A DNA stretch of 64,000 nucleotides, taken from assembly GCF_046630445.1 (NCBI RefSeq), contig NC_092338.1:343733501-343797500 (forward strand). Direction: 5' to 3'. The notes below the pieces were generated by a model. It did no database searches. It had not been told where the DNA came from and worked only from the letters and a program-made list of their open reading frames with translations. Of the stretch, positions 11,059-22,410 are shown piece after piece (the first letter of the stretch is position 1; each line of letters opens with the position of its first letter). Origin of the DNA: Rutidosis leptorrhynchoides. Taxonomy: Eukaryota; Streptophyta; Magnoliopsida; Asterales; Asteraceae. The position numbers and the translations under genes were made by a program.

Positions 11059-14000
11059 TGAAATGTCCCGTTCTTATTGATTAAAAACGTTCCATATTAA
11101 TTGATTTCGTTGCGAGGTTTTGACCTCTATATGAGACGTTTTTCAAAGACTGCATTCATTTTTAAAACAAACCATAACCTTTATTTCATAAATAAAGGTT
11201 TAAAAAGCTTTACGTAGATTATCAAATAATGATAATCTAAAATATCCTGTTTACACACGACCATTACATAATGGTTTACAATACAAATATGTTACATCGA
11301 AATCAGTTTCTTGAATGCAGTTTTTACACAATATCATACAAACATGGACTCCAAATCTTGTCCTTATTTTAGTATGCAACAGCGGAAGCTCTTAATATTC
11401 ACCTGAGAATAAACATGCTTTAAACGTCAACAAAAATGTTGGTGAGTTATAGGTTTAACCTATATATATCAAATCGTAACAATAGACCACAAGATTTCAT
11501 ATTTCAATACACATCCCATACATAGAGATAAAAATCATTCATATGGTGAACACCTGGTAACCGACAATAACAAGATGCATATATAAGAATATCCCCATCA
11601 TTCCGGGACACCCTTCGGATATGATATAAATTTCGAAGTACTAAAGCATCCGGTACTTTGGATGGGGTTTGTTAGGCCCAATAGATCTATCTTTAGGATT
11701 CGCGTCAATTAGGGTGTCTGTTCCCTAATTCTTAGATTACCAGACTTAATAAAAAGGGGCATATTCGATTTCGATAATTCAACCATAGAATGTAGTTTCA
11801 CGTACTTGTGTCTATTTTGTAAATCATTTATAAAACCTGCATGTATTCTCATCCCAAAAATATTAGATTTAAAAAGTGGGACTATAACTCACTTTCACAG
11901 ATTTTTACTTCGTCGGGAAGTAAGACTTGGCCACTGTTGATTCACGAACCTATAACAATATATACATATATATTAAAGTATGTTCAAAATATATTTACAA
12001 CACTTATAATATATTTTGATGTTTTAAGTTTATTAAGTCAGCTGTCCTCGTTAGTAACCTATAACTAGTTGTCCACAGTTAGATGTACAGAAATAAATCG
12101 ATAAATATTATCTTGAATCAATCCACGACCCAGTGTATACGTATCTCAGTATTGATCACAACTCAAACTATATATATTTTGGAATCAACCTCAACCCTGT
12201 ATAGCTAACTCCAACATTCACATATAGAGTGTCTATGGTTGTTCCGAAATATATATAGATGTGTCGACATGATAGGTCGAAACATTGTATACGTGTCTAT
12301 GGTATCTCAAGATTACATAATATACAATACAAGTTGATTAAGTTATGGTTGGAATAGATTTGTTACCAATTTTCACGTAGCTAAAATGAGAAAAATTATC
12401 CAATCTTGTTTTACCCATAACTTCTTCATTTTAAATCCGTTTTGAGTGAATCAAATTGCTATGGTTTCATATTGAACTCTATTTTATGAATCTAAACAGA
12501 AAAAGTATAGGTTTATAGTCGGAAAAATAAGTTACAAGTCGTTTTTGTAAAGGTAGTCATTTCAGTCGAAAGAACGACGTCTAGATGACCATTTTAGAAA
12601 ACATACTTCCACTTTGAGTTTAACCATAATTTTTGGATATAGTTTCATGTTCATAATAAAAATCATTTTCTCAGAATAACAACTTTTAAATCAAAGTTTA
12701 TCATAGTTTTTAATTAACTAACCCAAAACAGCCCGCGGTGTTACTACGACGGCGTAAATCCGGTTTTACGGTGTTTTTCGTGTTTCCAGGTTTTAAATCA
12801 TTAAGTTAGCATATCATATAGATATAGAACATGTGTTTAGTTGATTTTAAAAGTCAAGTTAGAAGGATTAACTTTTGTTTGCGAACAAGTTTAGAATTAA
12901 CTAAACTATGTTCTAGTGATTACAAGTTTAAACCTTCGAATAAGATAGCTTTATATGTATGAATCGAATGATGTTATGAACATCATTACTACCTTAATTT
13001 CCTTGGATAAACCTACTGGAAAAGAGAAAAATGGATCTAGCTTCAATGGATCCTTGGATGGCTCGAAGTTCTTGAAGCAGAATCATGACACGAAAACAAG
13101 TTCAAGTAAGATCATTACTTGAAATAAGATTGTTATAGTTATAGAAATTGAACCAAAGTTTGAATATGATTATCACCTTGTATTAGAATGATAACCTACT
13201 GTAAGAAACAAAGATTTCTTGAGGTTGGATGATCACCTTACAAGATTGGAAGTGAGCTAGCAAACTTGAAAGTATTCTTGATTTTATGAAACTAGAACTT
13301 TTGGAATTTATGAAGAACACTTAGAACTTGAAGATAGAACTTGAGAGAGATCAATTAGATGAAGAAAATTGAAGAATGAAAGTGTTTGTAGGTGTTTTTG
13401 GTCGTTGGTGTATGGATTAGATATAAAGGATATGTAATTTTGTTTTCATGTAAATAAGTCATGAATGATTACTCATATTTTTGTAATTTTATGAGATATT
13501 TCATGCTAGTTGCCAAATGATGGTTCCCACATGTGTTAGGTGACTCACATGGGCTGCTAAGAGCTGATCATTGGAGTGTATATACCAATAGTACATACAT
13601 CTAAAAGCTGTGTATTGTACGAGTACGAATACGGGTGCATACGAGTAGAATTGTTGATGAAACTGAACGAGGATGTAATTGTAAGCATTTTTGTTAAGTA
13701 GAAGTATTTTGATAAGTGTATTGAAGTCTTTCAAAAGTGTATAAATACATATTAAAACACTACATGTATATACATTTTAACTGAGTCGTTAAGTCATCGT
13801 TAGTCGTTACATGTAAGTGTTGTTTTGAAACCTTTAGGTTAACGATCTTGTTAAATGTTGTTAACCCAATGTTTATAATATCAAATGAGATTTTAAATTA
13901 TTATATTATCATGATATTATCATGTATGAATATCTCTTAATATGATATATATACATTAAATGTCTTTACAACGATAATCGTTACATATATGTCTCGTTTA

Positions 14001-14316
14001 AAAATCATTAAGTTAGTAGTCTTGTTTTTACATATGTAGTTCATTGTTAATATACTTTATGATATGTTTTCTTATCATAGTATCATGTTAACTATATATA
14101 TATATATATATCCATATATATGTCATCATATAGTTTTTACAAGTTTTAACGTTCGTGAATCACCGATCAACTTGGGTGGTCAATTGTCTATATGAAACAT
14201 ATTTCAATTAATCAAGTCTTAACAAGTTTGATTGCTTAACATGTTGGAAACATTTAATCATGTAAATATCAATCTCAATTAATATATATAAACATGGAAA
14301 AGTTCAGGTCACTACA
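11059..14316 (-). repeat. 5' LTR of element 1
   Basis: This 3258-bp direct repeat of 1207-4464 is almost base-for-base identical. It is bounded by TGAAATGTCC and CACTACA and followed by the target duplication CCAGA at 14317-14321. It carries the element's promoter. I cannot place the TATA box confidently in such AT-rich sequence. Confidence 0.97.
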
Positions 14317-14338
14317 CCAGATGCCGGTATACTTCGTC

Positions 14339-17272
14339 TGTGATGCCCCGTACAAAATCATCGTGTATGAATCATCAACAACAGGATCATTACAAGGTTA
14401 AGTACTATATGCTGTAATAAAAGAAGTTGCATTCACGATAAAAAGGTGACGTCATAACCGACATCAAATGTTTTACACCAACAGTATGCTTCTACGAATA
14501 GCAAGCATGAATAAATGTATGTGACCCTTAGGTCGTTACAAAACATAGTTTCAAATGTATTAAAGTTTGAATGCAAGATAAACAGTTCATGCGGTGATAA
14601 CACTAGAGCAGCGGGTGTCTACGGCAAGACTAGCACGACAGCGGAAGCAAATAACCTTAAGCACCTGAGAAAAACATGCTTAAAAACGTCAACACAAAGG
14701 TTGGTGAGCTATAGTTTAAGTATAACAGCATGTAAGGTAGGCCACGAGGTTTCAGTGCTACAAAGAGCGTTTCAAAACAGTAAGATAAAGTATATGTTAA
14801 CCGTGGGCACTTGGTAAGTAACTTAACGTTTATACCCCCTGAAAGTACACTTGGCAAGTGCGTATGTTTACGAAGTATTAAACACTCGTTAAATGCTAGC
14901 GCGACTAGCCCGAGTGGGGATGTCAAACCTTATGGATCCATATCTAAGATTCGCGTTCACGGTTCAAAAACCAATGACTAAACGTTACCGAGCTAAAGGG
15001 AATGTTTCTGCCGTTATATAACCCACACATATATAAAGTTTAAGTACTCGTGCCTAGTATGTAAAACATAAAATCCGCATGTATTCTCAGTTCCCAAAAT
15101 AAGTTAAAGTAAAAAGGGAATGCTATAACTCACAATGATAAAGTAGCGGTAAAGTATGACTCGGAAAGTAAGCAAGTAATGAAGGTTGTCCAAATGGGTC
15201 CTCAACCTAAGTCAAATAGTACTAAGTCATTAAATCGTCCGAATAGGTTTAAAAGTATGTAAATAAGGTCTTAAGGGTCATCATCATTCATCATCAAACA
15301 AAAGGCGTAAAGTAAGTTTCGTTTATGAAAGTAGTTTAAAACAAAGGCTGAGTTTGGTCAGTCACCACGGCCTCTACAGCTACTGAAATAAGGTGAGACC
15401 AGTGGCCATGGCTCCGTCTATGAGTCCTTTAAGTGTGGTAAAATTTACAGAAGCAAACTCGTCTTCGTTTGACCGTGGCGACGGTCTAAGTGCGAGTAGG
15501 CCAGAAATTTCTGCACAACCTTAAATGGACATAGTGACGATCGGAGGGCCATAAATCCTAAACCGTAACTCGGATTAAGACGAGTCCTATATGAAAAATT
15601 ATCTAATCGAAAAGATCTATCTGAAAATCAAGGTTACAGTAGCCCAGGTGTACTGGTCTGTTACAGAACCCATAAAACAGTAGGCAGAAGACAGTAAACA
15701 GAAAAATAGTGGGTTCCGGTGGTCTTGGTGCTCGATGCTTATCACGGTTCTCATCCTTGATGCATATAGCTTCAAGTGTACAACTCGTTGATGTGTTTGC
15801 ATCATTTTCACCAAGGTTTGACCATCATAACCCAAGTGTAAGTCTAAGACATGAAGCACAACTCACTTAAGTGTTGCAAGTGTTTTGATGAACCAAAGTT
15901 ACATCAAAGTCTTAGATCTAACACATACATGAACTTTAAAACTAATAATAAGTTACAAACTTGAAAGTGAACTTATGAAATCAAGATCTTAAGTTGTAGA
16001 ACATAGTTCTTAGTTTGATCTTGAAGATCCAAGACTCAAAAGTCTAGATCTAACATAAGTGTACAAAGTTATAATTTAAGAAAGCTTACTAACATGTTCT
16101 TGAACTTTCAAAGTTAACTTTTAGTTCAAGATTAATGAGATCAATGTTAACTTAGTAACACTTGACCAACAAGAACATAAATCATGAGATTAAAGTGCAA
16201 GTAAATGAAGTAAATAAGCTAAGTAAACAAGTAACTAGTAACTAGTTCATGGGTTGTTCATACTTTAAAGATTCAAACCAAAGTTTGATCTTTAAGAAAG
16301 TAGACTTTAAAGTTTACTAACATGAATTACAAGTATGATTTACAACACATGAACCTTAAATCTTTTGAAACAATAAATGTAGAATCATAAACTAGTAAGT
16401 TTATGTTCTTGTGTTCTTGAAAAATACAAGATATTATGAAGAATCAAACTAAAGAGTTGATTCTTGAAACTAGTAAGTAAATAATAAATAACAACAACTA
16501 GTAACTATAAGTAAGTAAATAACAATAACAAACAAGTAATCAAACAACAACCAAAGAACAAATGATGGTGATGATTGTTAGGTGGCGGTTTTTGTAAGAA
16601 AAAGAAGAGAAGAAATAACTTGTTACTTACAAGTTAGAGAGAAAAGTGAGAGAAAAATGAAATGCAAGTTTGAAGTGTGTGAGATGAATGAGAGAAGTAT
16701 GAACGAAGTAGTGAAAAAAAAAGAAACCAAACTCCCTTGTTTGAGGGGTTAGGCCGACGGCCTCCAAGGGTCAAGGGGGAAGCAAATTACTCACTAGTCA
16801 CTAGCATGAATGTGTCATAAAAGTTGGTTATTAGGTGTTAGTTCATGGGGATTATATGTTAACTAGATTCTTCAAGTATAAACTAACTAGTTACAATTTA
16901 AAGTGATACTTACATGTGAAAGACATGGGCTAATGAAGTCCATTAAGATGTAGGGTGGGCTTTATAAGTCCATGTACAAAAATAAAGTCCAAGTTTGTAA
17001 GTAATTAACAAGTAATCCAATAAAAGCCCATGTAATTAACTAATAACCTTAGTTAAATAAAATGATTAATAAAACTTAATCATGAACGTAAATAATACTT
17101 GAAAATATTATTCGTGTAAGTTTCGTGTGTCACAAAGACGTTTCGGGCAATTAAAGTCAAGTTCGGGCAATCATGGCAACATGTAAATGTAATATCGTAC
17201 ATTCGTTTAATCACAAGTATTAATAATAACAATTATTAATAAATAAACGTTGGAAAATCCAAGGTCGTTACA
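14339..17272 (-). mobile_element. Solo LTR of a second Tekay-like family
   Basis: A 2.93-kb sequence begins TGTGATGCCCCG and ends GGTCGTTACA (TG...CA in element orientation). It is flanked by the perfect 5-bp duplication TCGTC (14334-14338 and 17273-17277). There is no internal region, so it is the product of LTR-LTR recombination. It is homologous to the LTRs of element 3 (54567-57477), which start TGTAACGACC, but clearly diverged from them. It interrupts Tat copy A only 17 bp from the edge of element 1's target duplication. Open stretches inside it have no recognisable domain. Confidence 0.93.
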
Positions 17273-17277
17273 TCGTC

Positions 17278-18131
17278 AGCAAGGTTTTGCAGCATGGCGG
17301 AGTCAACTATAATCCAGTTGAGAAACTTGTTTATGCAATAGTTCACACCGCAAGGAGACTAAGGCGGTACTTCCAGGCACACCACATTTTGGTGCTAACT
17401 GATACGCCTATCAAACAGGTACAATGTCTTGGAATGAACACGTGCAGCGAAGAACGTTTCTAACTTTTTCATGGCAGGTTTTAAGCAAGCCGGAGATCTC
17501 CGGCCGAATGGAAAAATGGGCAATCGAATTGGGAGAACATGAAATCCGTTACGCACCACGTAACGCTATCAAAGGACAAATCATGGCCGATTTCATGGTG
17601 GAATTCATCAATTCAGGAACATTAACAGCTGCCAACGAGACGGCACCCTATCACGCCACGTGGGAACTTTACACTGACGGAGCGTCAAGCTCAGACGGGG
17701 CCGGTGCCGGCCTGATACTTACCAGCCCAGACGGTGAGGAACACACTTACGCCTTACGTTTCGCTTTCCCTGTTTCTAACAATGAAGCGGAATATGAAGC
17801 GCTACTCTCTGGGTTACGTATCGCGGAAAATATGGGCATTAAGGCACTGAAAGTGGCGGTTGATTCACAGCTGGTAGCGAATCAGTTGAACGGAACGTTC
17901 GAAGCCAGAGATCCTGCGTTGCAAAAATATTTGAAACTGGCGGAAGAATTAGCCAACAAGTTTGATTATTTTTCAATCAAGCAAGTGCCACGTTCGCTGA
18001 ACAAGAAAGCTGACTCCCTCAGCAAACTTGCTTCATTGACGTTCGGCCACTTCGCTAAGGACGTATGGGTGGAAGTTGTCGATCAAAATCCACCGACGTG
18101 GTACAGGTGGCGGCACCAGTTGAGGAGGTGA
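17278..18131 (+). pseudogene. RNase H region of Tat pol, copy A
   Basis: Begins with the RT/RNase H connection (SKVLQHGGVNYNPVEKL) and continues into RNase H proper: LYTDGASSSDGAGAGL (first Asp of the active site), NNEAEYEAL (catalytic Glu), KVAVDSQLVANQL (Asp) and the LNKKADSLSKLAS end. The stretch from 17424 is open to 18131. The upstream part connects to it only if the 59-nt intron-like piece 17419-17477 is removed. A one-base deletion in an A-run near 18090, shared with copy B, shifts frame before integrase. This type of doubled, cellular-like RNase H sequence is usual in Tat elements. Not functional as it stands. Confidence 0.85.
17419..17477 (+). other. Intron-like segment (59 nt) in Tat pol, copy A
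   Basis: Bounded by CAG/GTACAATG and ATGGCAG/GTTTT, with a TTCTAAC branch-like motif followed by TTTTTC. The length is not a multiple of three. Removing it joins TPIKQ to VLSKPEISGRM in one frame, as expected for this part of gypsy pol. The same 59-nt piece occurs in copy B at 23806-23864. It is short for a plant intron, so an old insertion is the alternative. Confidence 0.5.
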
Positions 18132-19018
18132 ACACTTGGATGAATCCCATCGTCAACTACCTCAAAGACGGTACGCTACCAGCCGACAGCGTAACAGCCA
18201 GAAAAATCCGTATGAAGGCTCCCATGTACGTCATACGTGACGGCGTACTTTACAAAAAGTCCTTTTTGGGCCCGCTGCTGCGTTGCGTGGGTCCGCAAGA
18301 GGCCGAAACCGTGATAAGGGAAGTGCATGAAGGAACTTGTGGGATGTATTCGGGGTTTCGCACTGTTGTGGGAAAAATTATGCATTTGGGTTACTACTGG
18401 TCGTCCATGTACCGTGACACTAGCGACATTATTAAGAATTCCATTTCTTGTCAACGCCATGTGCCACAAATTCATGCGCCGTCCCATGAATTGATCCCGG
18501 TCTTATCAGCTTGGCCATTTTATAAGTGGGCAATTGATTTGGTTGGTCCGTTCCCTGACGGACGACATCTTGTTGTGGCGGTTGACTTCTTTACAAAATG
18601 GGTAGAGGCTAAGCCCTTGAAAAGCATTACGGGTAGACAGATTGTTAATTTCGTTTGGGAAGAAATAGTGTGCCATTTCGGGGTACCGCACGAGATTGTA
18701 AGTGACAACGGAAAACAGTTCGCACATGATCCATTTCGAGCTTGGTGCGACGGGCTAAATATCAAGCAAACATTTAGTTCTGTTGCTCATCCTCAAGCGA
18801 ATGGACAGGTTGAAGTCACTAACTGGGACATAGTATCCGGCATCAGAGGCAGGTTGGATACAGACCGTAAAGGTTGGGAAGACGAGTCACCGATGGTTCT
18901 ATGGGCGTTCCGCACCACACCAAAAGGAAGCAATCGCGAGACACCTTTTAGCCTTGTTTACGGTTCAGAGGCGGTCATCCCGGCAGAAATAGCAGTTCCG
19001 ACGCAGCGCGTCACGTAA
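18095..19018 (+). pseudogene. Integrase of Tat pol, copy A
   Basis: After the shared frameshift the frame is open from about 18065. It shows a zinc-finger-like head (HEGTCGMYSG, then SISCQRHVPQIH) and the catalytic core: WAIDLVGPFP (first Asp), IVSDNGKQFAHDPF (second Asp) and QANGQVEVTN (Glu). It then runs to [14 protein letters not shown] and stops at a TAA at 19016-19018 that copy B shares; CAA to TAA is the likely change. Trp replaces the usual Arg after EVTN (copy B has NRDI). The pieces are nearly complete but split by stops. Confidence 0.85.
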
Positions 19019-19356
19019 TTCAATGAGGAAACCAATATGATACAGCTGAAGGAAAACTTGAATTTACTAGAGGAACGCAGGTGCATGGCAGCGATCAATG
19101 AAGCGGCTAACAAGCAAAAAATTGCCAAATATTATAACCGGCGTGTACGCGAAAGTACGTTCTGTCCCGATGATTACGTTTGGCGTAATAACAATGCCAG
19201 CAGAGTTGAAGACCTTGGCAAGTTGGGCCTAACTGGGAGGGTCCGTATGAAGTTGTGGACGCCCTCGGTAACGGGGCATACAACTTGAAAATGCCTGACG
19301 GCAAGTTTGTGCCACGTACATGGCACGCTACCAATCTCAAGAAATTCTATGTTTAG
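19019..19356 (+). pseudogene. Integrase C-terminal tail of Tat pol, copy A
   Basis: Continues the integrase frame: FNEETNMIQLKENLNLLEE, YNRRVRESTF, and a GPYEV-like segment. A one-base deletion at about 19226 (GTTGGGCC against GTTGAGGCC in copy B) shifts frame, so the conserved end KMP...PRTWHATNLKKFY is read in another frame and stops near 19356. Not functional. Confidence 0.75.
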
Positions 19357-19905
19357 ACTATTTTAGCACGTTGAAACTATGTTTTCCATCTTCAATGTTT
19401 CTGTTAAATTATGTGACTGATCATCACAAATTTGTAAGCGTGATACGGCATGGATTGGTTTGGTTTCGTTTGAATTTAATACATTTTCCAGTATCTTTAA
19501 TGCGTTGCGTAACTATTTATGGCATCACTTCGGTATTTTTATACAAAATGTAAATATAAGTCCATTCATACGTTACACATGCCTTGAACAAAGAATATTC
19601 TAGCTTTCGAACGGCATGAACGGCGCTTCACGTTGAACCTACGTCGAAGTGACACCGTAACGGGATGCCTTCGGGTTTCGTACCCGTCGCGTGCATCCCG
19701 ACATGGTCTAGATACATGCAAGTCATGACAAATTTATCAAGTATAACCTTGAAATGCCACGCTACCGTGACGACGACAGCGTGTCGAATATTATCTAACC
19801 GATACACATCGATGAAAATACTTGCAATACGACAAATATAATTACATTTTCATTCATAAAATAGTTCAATTACATCCAAGAAAGAAAAGTTACAAAGGCC
19901 CTAAA
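19357..19905 (+). other. Spacer between converging sense pol and antisense ORF, copy A
   Basis: Non-coding. It includes a conserved hairpin at 19661-19700: outer arms CGGGATGC/GCATCCCG and inner arms CGGGT/ACCCG. Copy B has the same structure at 39092-39131 with one change in an outer arm. Its position between two converging coding strands would suit a transcript end, which is inference. Confidence 0.5.
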
Positions 19906-21217
19906 CTACTTGGGAATCATCTGTTCAATTTTGGCCGTATTCAATTCCGGTTGACTCCCAATGGCCTCAATAAAGGGAACCTTTATCGCCTTCACTTTCA
20001 TCGCAGCGGCGTCATACTTGTCATATGCATCCGAATCCATGCTATTCTCAACTGTGTCTGGTAGCGGATCCGGAAGAGTAACCTGTTCTTTCATGACGGT
20101 ATACGTTTCTAGACGTCCCACACCTTTGGCAGCGTCTAATAGTCTACCAAACAGTCCCATGACGTCGGGTGACGTGATGGCTTTGGTGAAGATATGGGGG
20201 ATCATGGAGCATAACTGTTGAAAATCATCCGTCGCCTTCTTATGGGCGACGGTTAATTCCTGAACCTTTGTAGCGAGAAGCTCCTTGCTCGTTTTCTCCT
20301 CAGAAAGCTCCTTTTGAGCTACGACCAAGTCCACGAGGGCCTGTTTTTCCTTATCCACAACAGTAGCCAAGTTTTTGGCAGCCCGCTGTGCCTGTTTTAG
20401 CGCCAAAAGGTTCTCACGCTCCGCCTCCGCCACGGCCTTTCTGTGGCACTCCATCTCGTCTCTCAACGCCTTGGCCTCATCACCAACCTCCTTCGCTAAC
20501 GCCTCCGCCTTACGACAACGCTGCTCGACGTTGTTCGAACAAACGATCTCATCACGGGTCAATGCTAGACCCTGATGAATATGCTGTACACGTGCCCGAC
20601 GCGCAGCGCTGTCTGGCATCTTCTTGAGTTCGTCCACAAGTGCAGAAGGACAAATCCTTTGGAGGTACTCAAATTGAGAGTATGTGTCACCATGGGACAC
20701 GTCCCATATGATGTTAAGATGGGAAAAAGTTGGCTGTTTTCCAAATCTGGATTAATGTACTGTCTCTCGAGCATCGCTGTGATGGCCGAATTGTTGTTCG
20801 CCGGAGCCGGTACCAGAACTTGACAGCATCACGGCTTTATCTTTATGTTGCACGTGAGAGATGTCCTCGATGTTGATTACCGGAAGATTTGTTTGGCGCC
20901 CTGAAACAATAAGTTTTATTAGTTTCCGCCATTGTGACCTCGGTGACGTATTAGAATTATTGTCAGGATTATAATAATACCCACCGTGTCTGGGCTCGTG
21001 CTGGAAGCTCTCTAAGTTGCTTTCAGCTATTTCCTTGGCAGTTTTGGCTCTTTTGTTGCCGCCAGGAGTAACCAGAAACGTAGCAGGGTTGTAACGCTTA
21101 TGCCCAACTGGGGGGGGGGGGTTCGGTATGGCAACGGATATCGGATCCGGGTTGGTGGCTGGTGTCGATGTCCGTGTCTGTGAAGCGCCGCCAGTTTCGG
21201 TGGCGGCATTAGTTGAT
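19906..21217 (-). pseudogene. Antisense ORF of Tat element, copy A, 5'-truncated
   Basis: The main open part (20700-19906) is a 264-codon alpha-helical, coiled-coil protein rich in Ala/Lys/Glu (CRKAEALAKEVGDEAKALRD and similar). The upstream part (21217-20752) is Pro/Thr/Ser-rich with NKRAKTAKEIAESNL and GYYYNPDNN. One TAA near 20755 separates them in the same frame. Tat-lineage elements (for example Grande) carry such an ORF opposite to pol at the 3' end; its function is unknown. The N-terminal gypsy-type domain and promoter seen in copy B are missing because homology ends at 21217. A 12-G run at 21110-21121 adds two prolines relative to copy B. Confidence 0.75.
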
Positions 21218-21942
21218 AAATCATGGCAATCTGTCAGGTTAGGCATTTATCTCTGGTAAAGGCGATGCGGCGAAAGTTACCGAAAACATACGTTAAGGCG
21301 GTAAAGATGGTGAAAGACTACGTGCGGTCAGAAGAGTTCGCCGACACAGCCATTGGTGAACACAGGACAACGGCTCGCAATGATAAAGATGACAAAGGCA
21401 ACGGTAAGGGGCACACGAACAGCAGCTATAAGGGTAGCGGCAGTAATAGCGGCGGAGGTTATGGACGTTCCAGTCATAAGTCCGGCAACCGCCACAACTA
21501 CCGCCCATACGAACGTTACGGTTCTAAGATGCTGTCACATGAGGAAGAGAGTTTAATAAAGTCGCTATCCAAAACTCCTAAGGAAATTTTGGCAACAGAG
21601 GAGATAAGCAAAGACTTCCCGCCACCCAAGCCTATGAAACCACGTTTCGCGGTGGACGAGACGCAATATTACATCTTCCACGAAGACAAAGGACATGACG
21701 TTGATGACTGCCGTGAACTGAAGAAAGTCATTATCGAAAGGCTTAAATTAGGGGAGTTCAACCACTTGAAACCCTCGAATAAAGGAGGATCCGCAACTAG
21801 GAGGTTCGCATGGCAGAAAGGGAAAGATAAAGCACCTGAAAAGCACATTCACATGATTCAGATGTGGCATTCGGGTCACGTAAGGAAGGCCGAAGCGCTG
21901 GAGGAATGGGAATGCGCACCAATCACGTTCCCGGAATTTTGA
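21218..21942 (+). pseudogene. Gag C-terminal part of Tat element, copy B
   Basis: Open from ATG 21223 to TGA 21940-21942 (239 aa). It starts inside Gag (KTYVKAVKMVKDYVRSEEFA), continues through a Gly/Ser/Lys-rich basic region and ends with the Tat-type gag end: YYIFHEDKGHDVDDCRELKKV, then LKLGEF. In the family this last motif is CxxH...GH...C; here the first Cys position reads Ile. The N-terminal half is missing at the junction with copy A. The frame continues past the TGA directly into protease, so gag and pol were one frame with a later stop. Confidence 0.75.
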
Positions 21943-22410
21943 AAAGTCTGCCTAACGGACCTACCGTTAACAATCACCGCAACAATTGGACGCTGGCGGG
22001 TATCACATATTTATATCGATACGGGTAGCGCTGTGGACGTTATCTATGAACATTCTTTTTTGCAGTTACCACAGGACGTAAGGGATAAGGTCAAGCCCCC
22101 GTTGCACTCCGTTGCAGGATTCACTGGCGAAAAAACTTGGTCCTTGGGACATGTTAATATTGACGTAGCGCTAGGAGATGACCACCGATCCCGTACAGTG
22201 CAATTAACATTTGTAGTGGTTCGTAGCCAATCCAAGTATAATGTGATTCTAGGACGGACGGCGCTTCAGGAGTTGAGTGCCATACCTTCTACGGTTCACG
22301 GTATCTTGAAGTTCCCCACAAGGGCAGGCGTAGCAACTTTATTTTCAGACCGTGCCCAAGTCTGCGCTGATGTCAGTCAACCGATCTTCCAGCCGGCACC
22401 TATTAAGTAA
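21943..22410 (+). pseudogene. Aspartic protease of Tat element, copy B
   Basis: In frame with gag after the TGA. The active site reads YIDTGSAVDVIY (catalytic Asp in DTG), followed by the flap region and a C-terminal VILGRTALQELSAIPS block typical of gypsy proteases (hydrophobic-hydrophobic-GR). It ends at TAA 22408-22410. The frame then continues to RT through EKVIKIG. Cleavage of Gag-Pol would be its role. The domain itself looks complete, but the surrounding frame is broken. Confidence 0.8.

Larger units (their letters stand above)
1207..14316 (-). mobile_element. Element 1: complete Tekay-type chromovirus (Ty3/gypsy), recently inserted
   Basis: A full-length 13.1-kb LTR retrotransposon on the minus strand, flanked by a perfect 5-bp target duplication CCAGA (1202-1206 and 14317-14321). 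Biological order, right to left: 5' LTR (11059-14316), PBS (11040-11056), acidic ORF, F-box ORF, gag-pol, PPT, 3' LTR (1207-4464). LTRs are 3258 bp each; by eye I found a single difference (T at 3320 against C at 13172), so insertion is very recent. Gag-pol is one unbroken ORF with all catalytic motifs, which makes this a candidate autonomous element. Long LTRs and a C-terminal chromodomain place it in the Tekay/Del clade. It interrupts RT of Tat copy A. Confidence 0.95.
1..21217 (+). mobile_element. Tat-lineage Ty3/gypsy retrotransposon copy A, decayed and interrupted
   Basis: The window opens inside pol of this element, and the 5' LTR, gag and protease lie outside. RT runs 1-1206, is split by element 1 (1207-14316) and a solo LTR (14339-17272), and continues as RNase H and integrase (17278-19356), a non-coding spacer and an antisense ORF (19906-21217). 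The order pol, spacer, antisense ORF is typical of the Tat/Grande/Retand branch. The join across element 1 is clear because copy B reads uninterrupted through the same point near 23640. No 3' LTR of copy A is present: homology to copy B's antisense ORF stops at 21217 and gag of copy B begins. Reading-frame lesions show it cannot make a full Pol. Confidence 0.85.
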
